In this document: piece after piece, positions 9,061 through 16,975 of the stretch
How the letters are laid out: each line of letters opens with the position of its first letter
Position numbering within the stretch: the first letter of the stretch is position 1
DNA from: Anaerobacillus isosaccharinicus
GTDB lineage: Bacteria; Bacillota; Bacilli; Bacillales; Anaerobacillaceae
Assembly: GCF_001866075.3 (NCBI RefSeq)
Contig: NZ_CP063356.1
Span: 3,710,164 to 3,774,163, forward strand
Reading direction: 5' to 3'
DNA: 64,000 bases
The notes under the pieces: model-generated
What the model saw: only the letters and a program-made list of their open reading frames with translations
What the model was told of the DNA's origin: nothing
Databases searched by the model: none
Program-made: the position numbers and the translations under genes

Positions 9061-9065
9061 AAAGA
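9061..9065. repeat. IS21 target-site duplication, left copy (AAAGA)
   Basis: AAAGA precedes the TGTAACTGC end of the element and is repeated at 11576-11580. Confidence 0.75.
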
Positions 9066-9185
9066 TGTAACTGCTAAACTAAAATAGACAGTTTCCGACA
9101 AATAATTTTGAACACTTATTTACCAAATATTCTTCTAACAGTATGATAGTTTTATATTATTTTTACTGTTGGGGGGCTTTGAAAG

Positions 9186-10772
9186 GTGGAAAAGTGGTTG
9201 AAGTATGTGGAAATTAAACGAATGTTAGAGCAAGGGTATTCGAAGGCTAAGGTTGCAGAAAAGTTTAATATTTCAAGAGGAACATTGTACAAGTATTTGA
9301 ACATGACTCCTGATGAAATGAGTACTTGGTTAGCTTCTAGTAAGACGAGACGAAAAAAGTTGGATGTGTTTAAAGGGATGATTATAAATTGGCTGAAAGA
9401 TTGTCCTGATGTTACTGCAGCTCAAATTTTTGATTGGCTTCAAGACCGTTTTCCAGAATATAAGATTGGTGAAAGTAGCGTTAGGAGTTACGTTCGTAAC
9501 TTGAGAAAGGAATATGATCTTCCTAAAACTAAGGGGGAAAGACAATATCAAGCAGTTGAAGATATGCCAATGGGACAGCAGGCCCAAGTAGATTTTGGAC
9601 AAATAAAAGTAAAAACTATTGAAGGAAAGATAGTGAAACTGTACTTTGTAGCGTTTGTTCTATCCAACTCCAGGTACAAATATGTGGAGTGGTTGAATCG
9701 TCCTTTCACTACAAAAGATTTAATTATGGCTCACGAAAATGCTTTTCAATACTTTGGTGGAATACCTTATGAAATCGTGTATGATCAAGATCGAATTATT
9801 ATTGTTAGCGAAAACTATGGAGATCTTATCATGACGAAAGAGTTTGAAGCATTTCGTCTCTCGCGTCAACTGAAATTATATATGTGTAGGGCTTTTGATC
9901 CCCAAAGTAAAGGGAGAATTGAAAATGTGGTAGGGTTTGTAAAGAAAAACTTCGCAAAGTATCGCACTTTCACTAATATCGATGTCTGGAATGAGCAGTG
10001 CCTACGTTGGTTAGAGAGAACTGGGAATGGTAAGATCCATAATATAACAAAAAAAAGACCAGTCGAAGTGTTTCTAGAAGAAAAGAAACATTTACGACCG
10101 GCCCTTCCGCTTATTGATGCGACCAACAACAATAAGCAAAATTACACAAATCTTAATTCAAGTATAACAAGGACGGTTCGTAAGGACAATACTATTCTAT
10201 TTAAATCAAACCGTTATAGTGTTCCTCTCGGAACCTATTCACCATTTGGAACAGTCGTTGCACTAGTGGTAGAAGAACCGTCGTTAAAAATTATTAATCA
10301 AGAAACTGGTGAAATGATAGGTGAACATGAAATTTCACTGGAAGCAGGTAAACTTATACAAGATCGTAAACATACCAGAGATCGCAATAAAGGAATAGCT
10401 GAATTCGTTGACTTGGTAGCTAATCATTTCGAAAATAAGGAACTTGCCCTTGAGTATATTGTAAAAGTTCGTGAAGCATATCCTAGATATATTCGTGATC
10501 AACTTCAGTTAATGTCTAAACATATTGATCTGGCATCGTCAAAAGAGAAAAATGAAGCACTTCATAAGTGTATGAAATTAAAATTGTTTAGCGCATCTGA
10601 ATTCGCTGATATGATTGAACACGTCAAACGCCAACGACAAGTAAACAATACAGTACCAACCGCTAGTGATAAAGTTGTTCAACCATTACATGTACAAGGA
10701 AGTGCTGCTCTCCATGTAAAGCCAATTCTCCGGAATATTGATGAATACATCTCTATTATGGAGGGGAGCTGA
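9186..10772 (+). CDS. istA: IS21 transposase IstA
   Basis: A 528-aa transposase. The N-terminal HTH is EQGYSKAKVAEKFNISRGTLYKYL in sense (residues about 14-38). The rve core has Asp in AQVDFGQI, Asp in VYDQDRI and Glu in SKGRIENVVGF, a complete DDE set, then a C-terminal barrel. It starts at GTG 9186 after GAAAGG. The stop is 2 bp before istB. Confidence 0.95.
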   Translation: MEKWLKYVEIKRMLEQGYSKAKVAEKFNISRGTLYKYLNMTPDEMSTWLASSKTRRKKLDVFKGMIINWLKDCPDVTAAQIFDWLQDRFPEYKIGESSVRSYVRNLRKEYDLPKTKGERQYQAVEDMPMGQQAQVDFGQIKVKTIEGKIVKLYFVAFVLSNSRYKYVEWLNRPFTTKDLIMAHENAFQYFGGIPYEIVYDQDRIIIVSENYGDLIMTKEFEAFRLSRQLKLYMCRAFDPQSKGRIENVVGFVKKNFAKYRTFTNIDVWNEQCLRWLERTGNGKIHNITKKRPVEVFLEEKKHLRPALPLIDATNNNKQNYTNLNSSITRTVRKDNTILFKSNRYSVPLGTYSPFGTVVALVVEEPSLKIINQETGEMIGEHEISLEAGKLIQDRKHTRDRNKGIAEFVDLVANHFENKELALEYIVKVREAYPRYIRDQLQLMSKHIDLASSKEKNEALHKCMKLKLFSASEFADMIEHVKRQRQVNNTVPTASDKVVQPLHVQGSAALHVKPILRNIDEYISIMEGS

Positions 10773-10774
10773 AG

Positions 10775-11539
10775 ATGACGGATTTAAAAGGATTGCAAGA
10801 TTTATTTCGAACCTTAAGATTAGCTGAAACCGCTGCTCAGCTTCCGGAACTGATCAAAAAGGCTGAAACAAAGGAGTTATCTTATCAAAAATTTTTACTC
10901 GAAGTTATGGGATATGAACAAAAACGAAGAGAAGAAAAAATGTTTGAAAAACGCTTGAAATGGGCAGATTTCCCTTACTTTAAAGTTTTGGATGAGTTTA
11001 ATTTAAATGAACAAAATTCATTGAGCCAAAGGCAATTCAACCAACTTAGGGACCTGACCTGGATTGATCAACTTTATAACATACTACTATTAGGACCGAC
11101 AGGTACTGGAAAGACTTTTTTATCAATAGGTCTTGGTATAGAAGCAATTCAAAGAGGTTATAAGGTCACATTTATCACAATGGGTGAACTTATTCATACG
11201 CTGAAAACAGAAGAAATAACGAGAAAATCTCAATTGCGATTGAAGAGATTACGAACCTCGAATCTAGTGATAATTGATGATCTAATGTTTATGGCAATGG
11301 ATCAACGAGAAGCTAATTTATTCTTTCATTTAATTAATGATTTATATAACTCTTCCTCTATCATTTTGACCTCAAATAAAGGGCCAAGTGAATGGGGAGA
11401 ACTTCTCGGTGATCCAGCAATTACAACCGCAATTTTAGATAGAATTATTCATCGTGCCGAGATCATACAGTTCACTGATGATAGTTACCGAATGAAGCAC
11501 AGAACTTCCATTTTCAAGGAAGGAAATGTTCAAAATTAA
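10775..11539 (+). CDS. istB: IS21 ATPase IstB
   Basis: A 254-aa DnaC/IstB-type AAA+ ATPase with Walker A LLGPTGTGKTFLS and Walker B LVIIDDLMFM, and the late motif RAEIIQFTDDSYRMKH. It loads on target DNA and stimulates IstA. It is directly downstream of istA in one transcript. Confidence 0.95.
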   Translation: MTDLKGLQDLFRTLRLAETAAQLPELIKKAETKELSYQKFLLEVMGYEQKRREEKMFEKRLKWADFPYFKVLDEFNLNEQNSLSQRQFNQLRDLTWIDQLYNILLLGPTGTGKTFLSIGLGIEAIQRGYKVTFITMGELIHTLKTEEITRKSQLRLKRLRTSNLVIIDDLMFMAMDQREANLFFHLINDLYNSSSIILTSNKGPSEWGELLGDPAITTAILDRIIHRAEIIQFTDDSYRMKHRTSIFKEGNVQN

Positions 11540-11575
11540 TTAGCAAAAAGTGTTCATTTTTACTTGACGGTCACA

Positions 11576-11580
11576 AAAGA
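11576..11580. repeat. IS21 target-site duplication, right copy (AAAGA)
   Basis: Identical to 9061-9065. The interrupted ATPase frame resumes at TAC 11581. Confidence 0.75.
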
Positions 11581-13569
11581 TACATAGATAGGGAATTTAC
11601 AAACTTATTTGTTAATAAATTATCAACTATTCTAAAAAATGAGTTTAATATCTCGAAAAAATCGAGTGAATTACTTAAACAAGTAGTTAACCCAATACTA
11701 AAGGAGTACATAGGGGACCTCTCAAATACAAAGTCTAAAGGGAATGAAATTGATAGGAACCAGTTTCTAGCCTATATTTCGAATATAGAGCAAAAAGATG
11801 TTCAAGAATATGATATAAAAAAGTATGAATACACAATACGAGACTTTGAAGAAAAAGAATCTAAATTAAGAAAGATAATTCAATTAGAAAAAAAGCCCTT
11901 AAATAAGAATGAAAAAATAAGAGAAGTTGAAGAACATGATGAAGCAATTAGGATTCTTCATAAATTTAGTTATAAAGACGAGTGCATAGTATGTGATACT
12001 AGTGGTATAGACGCTAAAACATTACTTTCCCATAAAGAAACAAATAAAGGGAAAATTTACGAACAACTGGACGAAGATACAAAAAAAATATTAGAAAATA
12101 TTATCCTCTTAACAGGTAGTGAAGACCCTTTTAATATAAAAAGTTCATTAATGGAGGCAATAAAAGTAGGTAATAAAGGGATTGTTGAAAGTTTAGTCGA
12201 AGAAATAAAAGCTTATTTGGAGATATTTAACTTAAAAATTCACAATTTGTTTGCCACGTGCTTAGAAGACAATGAATTGCTAGATAAAAATAACGAATAT
12301 AATAAAATGCTAGAAAACAAACCAGAATTAAGTGATGAGGATATTTTATTTATTGAAAGTATTGTAAATGAAAATATTGAAAAAGATATTGTATTAAAAA
12401 GAGATGAAAATAATAATCTAAAACTGCTATTAAATGATAAGGAGTTTCTGAATCAAGATAGGAAAAACTTACATTTAAGTACGGGTGAACAAAATTTCAT
12501 ATCCTTGGCTTTTGAATTAATAAAAGCAAAGAACTCGAACAAAAAAATTATTGTTTTAGACGACCCTATCTCGAGTTTTGATTCAATTTACAAAAATAAA
12601 ATAACTTACGCGATAATTAAGTTTCTTGAGGGGAAGAAGCAAATAATTTTAACTCACAATACTGAACTCATAAAATTAATGGAGCATCAACGAAATAAAT
12701 GTTTTAATTTATATTTGTTTAACAATACCTTTGATGAAGAGAATGGTTTTATTAAAGTAAATAATAAAGAACAAGAAATACTTCTTTACTTAGATAAACT
12801 ATTAGAATTGTTTAGAAATGATATTTTTGTAGAAGTAGAGAATGAAAGGAATTTTTTAATTGCAATGATTCCTTTTATGAGGGGCTATGCTCAAATTATT
12901 AATTATAAGAACGAAAAAAATAGTTTAACTAAATTAATGCATGGTTATCAGGAGGAAAAAGTAGATTTAGCCGAAATCTATAATAACTTGTTTGGTACGA
13001 AAGATAAGATTACAACATCATATGAGGTTTCTGCTAAAGATATCCTAAGTTTGGACATATCAACGTTAGATATCTTGAAAGTAGGTTCTCAATACCCATT
13101 ATTAAATAAGACTCTCAGACATACTTTAACTTATCTATTTTTACGATTAAATGTGGAAAAGGTTTTGGTCGATTTGTTTAATATAAATACCAAAAAAAAT
13201 GATATGTTAAGTAAAATTATTTCAAAAGCATTTTCAGAAGACACACCAGAAAATAAGAAAAGCCGTATATTTTTGCTTTCCAGAAAAACTTTATTAAATG
13301 AATTTAATCATTTTGAAGGAAATATGAATATATTCCAACCTGCCATCGATATTTCTGATACTGCATTAAAAAAGGAAAGTGAAGATATAAAAAAATTTTT
13401 ATCCAATTTAACATTAAGCCCTATAGGCAATTAAATTATCTTATGAAAAGATTAATATTAAGTAAGATATAAATAGCATTTATTCATTAATTGAAAATTT
13501 AGATGAAATTTCTTCTAACTGTCCCATTAAATTAAAGTTTATGGGGGATAATTTGTTATAATTAATAGG

Positions 13570-13775
13570 AACACGACCTCCCGATTCCGACCCCGAAATC
13601 AGGTGTCCGAAAAAGTCATGGTCGTGTATACCCTAGAGATATCATCGAAGGTAAGATGTCCCGAAAAGCCTTATCTGACGCGATTTTTCCGTTACTGTCC
13701 GGTCCAGACCTTAGCGCACGACTCAAAATCGTGTTAAAAGACCCTAACTCTTGTTAAAGAGAGTTGAGGGTCTTT
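13570..13775 (+). ncRNA. Candidate structured non-coding RNA
   Basis: The 345-bp gap between the split ATPase gene and the integrase holds a clearly GC-richer stretch in an AT-rich setting. A TATAAT -10 box lies at 13557-13562 (its -35 is weak), so transcription would start near 13570. CACGACC (from about 13572) can pair with GGTCGTG (about 13619), and a strong terminator ends the unit at 13775. A 34-codon frame starting MSRKALSDAIF runs inside it to 13757, so a decayed or tiny coding gene is the main alternative. No known RNA family is recognised. Confidence 0.35.
13737..13775. terminator. Bidirectional Rho-independent terminator
   Basis: AAAGACCCTAACTCT pairs with AGAGTTGAGGGTCTTT with one bulged base. 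T runs on both strands let it end the minus-strand integrase gene and the plus-strand unit. Confidence 0.85.
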
Positions 13776-13779
13776 TATT

Positions 13780-14763
13780 TTAACCTTTAAACACAGACTC
13801 AATTGGTGAATAAAGATTGTGCTGCCGTTTTATATCTGTGTTTGTCATTTGAATGTATTTTCTCACCATTGACATATCGGAGTGACCAAGAATTTTTTGC
13901 AAACTAAATGGGTCTCCGCCACTTAAAATGTAGAATAAAGCCCCAGTGTGTCGGAATGTATGGGGGGATACTCGTTTTGTTTGAATTTCAGCTAATTTTC
14001 CCCATTCTTGAAGGTTTTTCCGAACCGTATTGTCTGCTAAGGGCTTCCCGTCATAAGTAACAAATAGTACATCGGATTTAAATTCCTTAGTTTCAGCCAT
14101 GTATTCCTCAATTAATAAGCATGTTTTTGTTGAAAGAGGAACTAGCCTTGCTTTTTTTGTTTTTGTATTTTTAGCTTCTAGCTGAATAAGCCCTTCTGTT
14201 AAGTCAACGTTATTCCGTTTAATTTTTATGAGCTCGGAACATCTTATCATGGTATCAAGTAATACATATATCATGACTAAATCCCTAAAACCTCTAAATG
14301 TAGAGTCATCAATTGTATTAATTAACTGTTTAACCTCTGTTGGGGTAAACGATTCTAAAGTATCTTCTTCAGTTTTCACGGGTTTAAATCTTTCATGAAT
14401 TGGTTCTTCAAGCCAACCTTCCATAAAACAGTGACGTAAAAAAGCTCTCATTGTCCTAATGCGGACATTTGCAGTTACTGGTGATAAACCCTTATCGTGC
14501 AGCATAAAACCGATAAAGCCTCTAAAAAGGTCCAAATTAAGCGCTTCTACTGATAAGTCCCCACCTGTATAATCTAAAAGATAACCAATATGCTTATGGT
14601 AATCATTTAGTGTTATTTCTGTTAGCCCTTCAGTCGCTTTAAAAGCCATAAATTTTTTAAACATACTACAAATCGTTAATGAATTGGAACTACTGTTCCC
14701 TTTACTAGTTGCAGCACTAGTCCTAGAAAATTTTCTAAGCCTTTTTTGCCCGTTTTTCTCCAT
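13780..14763 (-). CDS. Tyrosine recombinase next to selC
   Basis: A 327-aa site-specific recombinase. A Ser/Thr/Lys-rich N-terminal tail is followed by a core-binding domain (about residues 40-125) and a catalytic domain with Arg in DTMIRCSELIKI, HxxR in SPHTFRHTGA, His in LGHSDMS and Tyr in RKYIQM. All are present. It starts at ATG 14763 after GGGAGG. It lies 158 bp from the 3' end of the Sec tRNA gene, the usual place of an integrase gene for an element integrated at a tRNA 3' end. It differs in domain layout from the integrase at 5511 (no AP2-like domain), so two elements are implied. Confidence 0.92.
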   Translation of the reverse strand: MEKNGQKRLRKFSRTSAATSKGNSSSNSLTICSMFKKFMAFKATEGLTEITLNDYHKHIGYLLDYTGGDLSVEALNLDLFRGFIGFMLHDKGLSPVTANVRIRTMRAFLRHCFMEGWLEEPIHERFKPVKTEEDTLESFTPTEVKQLINTIDDSTFRGFRDLVMIYVLLDTMIRCSELIKIKRNNVDLTEGLIQLEAKNTKTKKARLVPLSTKTCLLIEEYMAETKEFKSDVLFVTYDGKPLADNTVRKNLQEWGKLAEIQTKRVSPHTFRHTGALFYILSGGDPFSLQKILGHSDMSMVRKYIQMTNTDIKRQHNLYSPIESVFKG

Positions 14764-14830
14764 AAAAAAACCTCCCTATATTGAATAAAGGAGGATACAG
14801 TTTGAATATTTATGTAATTGAACCCCAATG

Positions 14831-14866
14831 GTTAGCCAAAAAGGTCTCCCAAGGTTTAGCCAAAAA
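14831..14866. repeat. Two direct repeats, possible recombinase arm sites
   Basis: GTTAGCCAAAAA (14831-14842) and GTTTAGCCAAAAA (14854-14866) lie between the integrase start and the selC 3' end. A flanking pair AGGTCTC...GAGACCT (about 14844-14880) could form a hairpin. Position suggests recombinase or excisionase binding sites, which is inferred. Confidence 0.4.
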
Positions 14867-14920
14867 CAGCCCTGAGACCTCTTGATACCTAAAACCACAA
14901 AAGCCATAAAAACCTTAATT

Positions 14921-15017
14921 TGGCGGGACTGTGTGGGAATCGAACCCACCGAAGACGGCACGCGCCTCCCATAAGGTTTTGAAGACCTCGGCAAACACCA
15001 GTTACACAACCAGCCCC
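14921..15017 (-). tRNA. selC: tRNA-Sec (anticodon UCA)
   Basis: A 97-nt tRNA with encoded GCCA end. The anticodon stem GAGGT/ACCTT carries loop CTTCAAA with anticodon UCA, which reads UGA. The T arm is GTGGG TTCGATT CCCAC. A long variable arm (GGGAGGC to GCC plus UCUU) and the extra length are typical of Sec tRNA. The acceptor stem is GGGGCTG with CAGTCCC (one G-U), and the eighth position is G opposite A, a mismatch to the usual 8-bp stem. The D stem can form 6 pairs only with several wobbles. It is divergent from selB and next to a recombinase gene. Confidence 0.93.
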
Positions 15018-15055
15018 GTATTTGAAAAAAATTTTTATATATTTACTACTTGTCT

Positions 15056-15084
15056 ATATTACAATTATTTTAGTATAAAATCAA
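15056..15084 (-). promoter_or_regulatory. Sigma-A promoter of selC
   Basis: On the minus strand, TTGATT (15079-15084) and TAATAT (15056-15061) are separated by 17 nt. Transcription would start about 30 nt before the tRNA 5' end at 15017. Confidence 0.75.
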
Positions 15085-15202
15085 GTCTAATTCGACAAAA
15101 ACGCTGGGGAGTCTACTTACAATCAATTTTTATGTAAACATTTATTTAACTGTATATTCCTTAAATAATGGGAAATGCTATTTTATAGTTAACTGAAATT
15201 TT

Positions 15203-15271
15203 GAGTATGTAGCTCAGTGGTTAGAGCAAACCTTTACGGTTATATCGTAGGTTCAAATCCTACCATACTCA
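15203..15271 (+). tRNA. Atypical tRNA-like gene with shortened anticodon arm
   Basis: Only 69 nt long. The acceptor stem GAGTATG/CATACTC (7 bp, discriminator A, no encoded CCA), the D arm GCTCAGTGGTTAGAGC and the T arm GTAGG TTCAAAT CCTAC are all regular. Between the D and T arms there are only 19 nt instead of about 23. The best fold is AACC/GGTT with a 5-nt loop TTTAC and variable loop ATATC. A 3-bp stem would give a 7-nt loop CTTTACG with UUA at the anticodon position. A terminator follows. It may be a decayed tRNA or a non-canonical tRNA with another role. Confidence 0.6.
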
Positions 15272-15286
15272 CTTAACATGTTTGAT

Positions 15287-15316
15287 AAGTCACTCGTAGC
15301 TGAGTGGCTTTATTTG
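15287..15316 (+). terminator. Terminator of the tRNA-like gene
   Basis: AAGTCACTC (15287-15295), loop GTAGCT, GAGTGGCTT (15302-15310), then TATTTGTTT. Confidence 0.7.
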
Positions 15317-15516
15317 TTTAATTCAGTCTGTATTCAACGTATCTGAAGAACAGCTTCAGCAACACACATCCTGGTTTCCTTTTGGCCAGTTGATATTTTC
15401 GTACTTAGACCAACTTTTTCTAGCATAGTGTTTTCTTAAACATAAATGAATTACCTCTTATTGGGGAAGTTAAAGCTATAGACAAATCGCAGTGTGAGCT
15501 TGGGTGGTGATGGAGT

Positions 15517-16785
15517 ATGGAGAACTTTCCTTTTTTTATTATGGTCTTATTAATCATTCTTTTGTTTTTATCAGCATTTTTCTCATCTGCTGAAACTGCT
15601 TTTTCTAGTGCGAATCGAATTCGTTTAAAAAATTATGTTGATGAAAATCGAAAAGGGAGTAAGAATGCCTTAATGGTTACCGAGAATTTTGATAAAGGCT
15701 TATCAACGATTTTAGTCGGCAATAATGTCGTCAATATTGGTGCAGCCACCATTTCGGCGAAACTAGCGACTGACCTTTTTGGAGCTGGGACAGGGATGAT
15801 CATCAATACAGTAGTCATGACGACACTTGTTTTAATTTTTGGTGAAATCTTACCGAAATCCTATGCAAAAGAAAATGCGGAGTCTTTTGCTTTAAAAATA
15901 TCTGGGATTTTAGCGTTTTTGATGAGGGTGTTAGCGCCGGTAACGATCATTTTCATCTCGTTAAAAAAAGCGATATCCAAGATGATGACGGCAAAAGAAT
16001 ACACGCCTTCAGTAACAGAAGAAGAACTGAAAGTCATGATCAATATTAGTGAAGAAGAGGGTATTATCGATAAAAAAGAACGAGAACTTGTTCATAGTGC
16101 CCTTAATTTTGACGATATTGTTGTTGGTGAAATTTTAACACCACGCATTGACATGATTGCTGTAGAGGTCGATGACCCAAAAGACGAAATACTAGAGATG
16201 TTTTTACAAGAACGTTATTCTAGAGTTCCTGTGTATAAAGAGCATATTGATAATATTATCGGAATTTTGTCCGAGCGGGAATTTCTGTCCCATCTTGTCC
16301 AGAACAAAACCTTTTCGGTAAAGGACTTACTTAGAAAACCAATGTTTGTTGTTGAGTCGTTAAAGATATCGTCGTTACTGCCAGAGTTGCAAAAAAATAA
16401 AACACATATGGCGATTGTCATTGATGAACATGGTGGTACTGAGGGACTTATTACGATGGAAGACATTTTAGAAGAAATTGTCGGTGAGATTTGGGATGAG
16501 CACGATGAAAAGGTGAGCATCATGAATCAGCTTGATGAAAACACCTATCAATTTTCTGCCGATGTCCCGCTAACCGATTTTTGTCAGTTATTGGCTGTAC
16601 CAATTCCCGATAGCTCTTATCATTCGTTGGGCGGTTGGATTGTTGAAAAAATAGAAAAGATCCCAAATGTCGGTGAAGAAATACTCTATCACCATTTAAC
16701 GATTATTGTTCATGAGATGGACGGAAGGCGAATTCGCCAGTTTATCGTCAAAAAGAATGAACTAGCTATGGATGAGGACTTATGA
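15517..16785 (+). CDS. CNNM/CorC-family (HlyC-like) membrane protein
   Basis: A 422-aa inner-membrane protein. The DUF21/CNNM transmembrane domain (residues about 1-180) has helices at 5-27, 90-115 and 125-150. A CBS pair follows (about 200-330; GEILTPRIDMIAV and the HMAIVIDEHGGTEGLITMED motif), then a C-terminal CorC_HlyC domain. Members take part in magnesium or cobalt export. No M-box riboswitch is seen upstream. It has an independent start about 190 bp before selB and is probably unrelated to selenium. Confidence 0.9.
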   Translation: MENFPFFIMVLLIILLFLSAFFSSAETAFSSANRIRLKNYVDENRKGSKNALMVTENFDKGLSTILVGNNVVNIGAATISAKLATDLFGAGTGMIINTVVMTTLVLIFGEILPKSYAKENAESFALKISGILAFLMRVLAPVTIIFISLKKAISKMMTAKEYTPSVTEEELKVMINISEEEGIIDKKERELVHSALNFDDIVVGEILTPRIDMIAVEVDDPKDEILEMFLQERYSRVPVYKEHIDNIIGILSEREFLSHLVQNKTFSVKDLLRKPMFVVESLKISSLLPELQKNKTHMAIVIDEHGGTEGLITMEDILEEIVGEIWDEHDEKVSIMNQLDENTYQFSADVPLTDFCQLLAVPIPDSSYHSLGGWIVEKIEKIPNVGEEILYHHLTIIVHEMDGRRIRQFIVKKNELAMDEDL

Positions 16786-16975
16786 TCGTATTAAGTTGTC
16801 ATCCATTTTTTTTAGGTGAAGATCTTTTTCCTCGCATTTCTCTTTGTATTTCTTGCAACGACACTACGATAAAGAGTAAAGTAGTAATAGCTAACTACAT
16901 AATGATGCACATCAATTTAATGAAAATTAGTAACATACATAGAGAAAAAAGGATAGAAAGGTTGGTAGACCAACT

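Larger units (their letters stand above)
9066..11575 (+). mobile_element. IS21-family insertion sequence, 2510 bp
   Basis: The ends read TGTAACTGCTAA on the left and TGTGACCGTCAA on the right (reverse complement). Both continue into a related inner motif, AATTTTGAACACTT on the left and AATTTTGAACATTT on the right. It contains istA and istB with a 2-bp gap and is flanked by 5-bp AAAGA copies. Both genes look full length, so it may be active. It inactivates the zinc-hook ATPase gene. Confidence 0.9.
8730..13434 (+). pseudogene. RloC/PrrC-like zinc-hook ATPase, split by an IS21 element
   Basis: The 5' part (8730-9065) encodes MVNSIVFSKV and Walker A YGPNGTGKTS. The 3' part (11581-13434) encodes a coiled coil, the zinc-hook-like YKDECIVCDTSGID, the ABC signature LHLSTGEQNF, Walker B IIVLDDPISSFDS and ILTHN, then a long helical C-terminus. 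Deleting the insertion and one AAAGA copy joins them in frame (DLQR-YIDREF), giving 729 aa. This is the AAA_13 layout of RloC/PrrC anticodon nucleases, which cut tRNA during phage infection. The C-terminal region contains RKTLLNEFNHFEG, a possible HEPN-like site; that is an inference. A fragment could be translated from ATG 12151. Confidence 0.8.
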
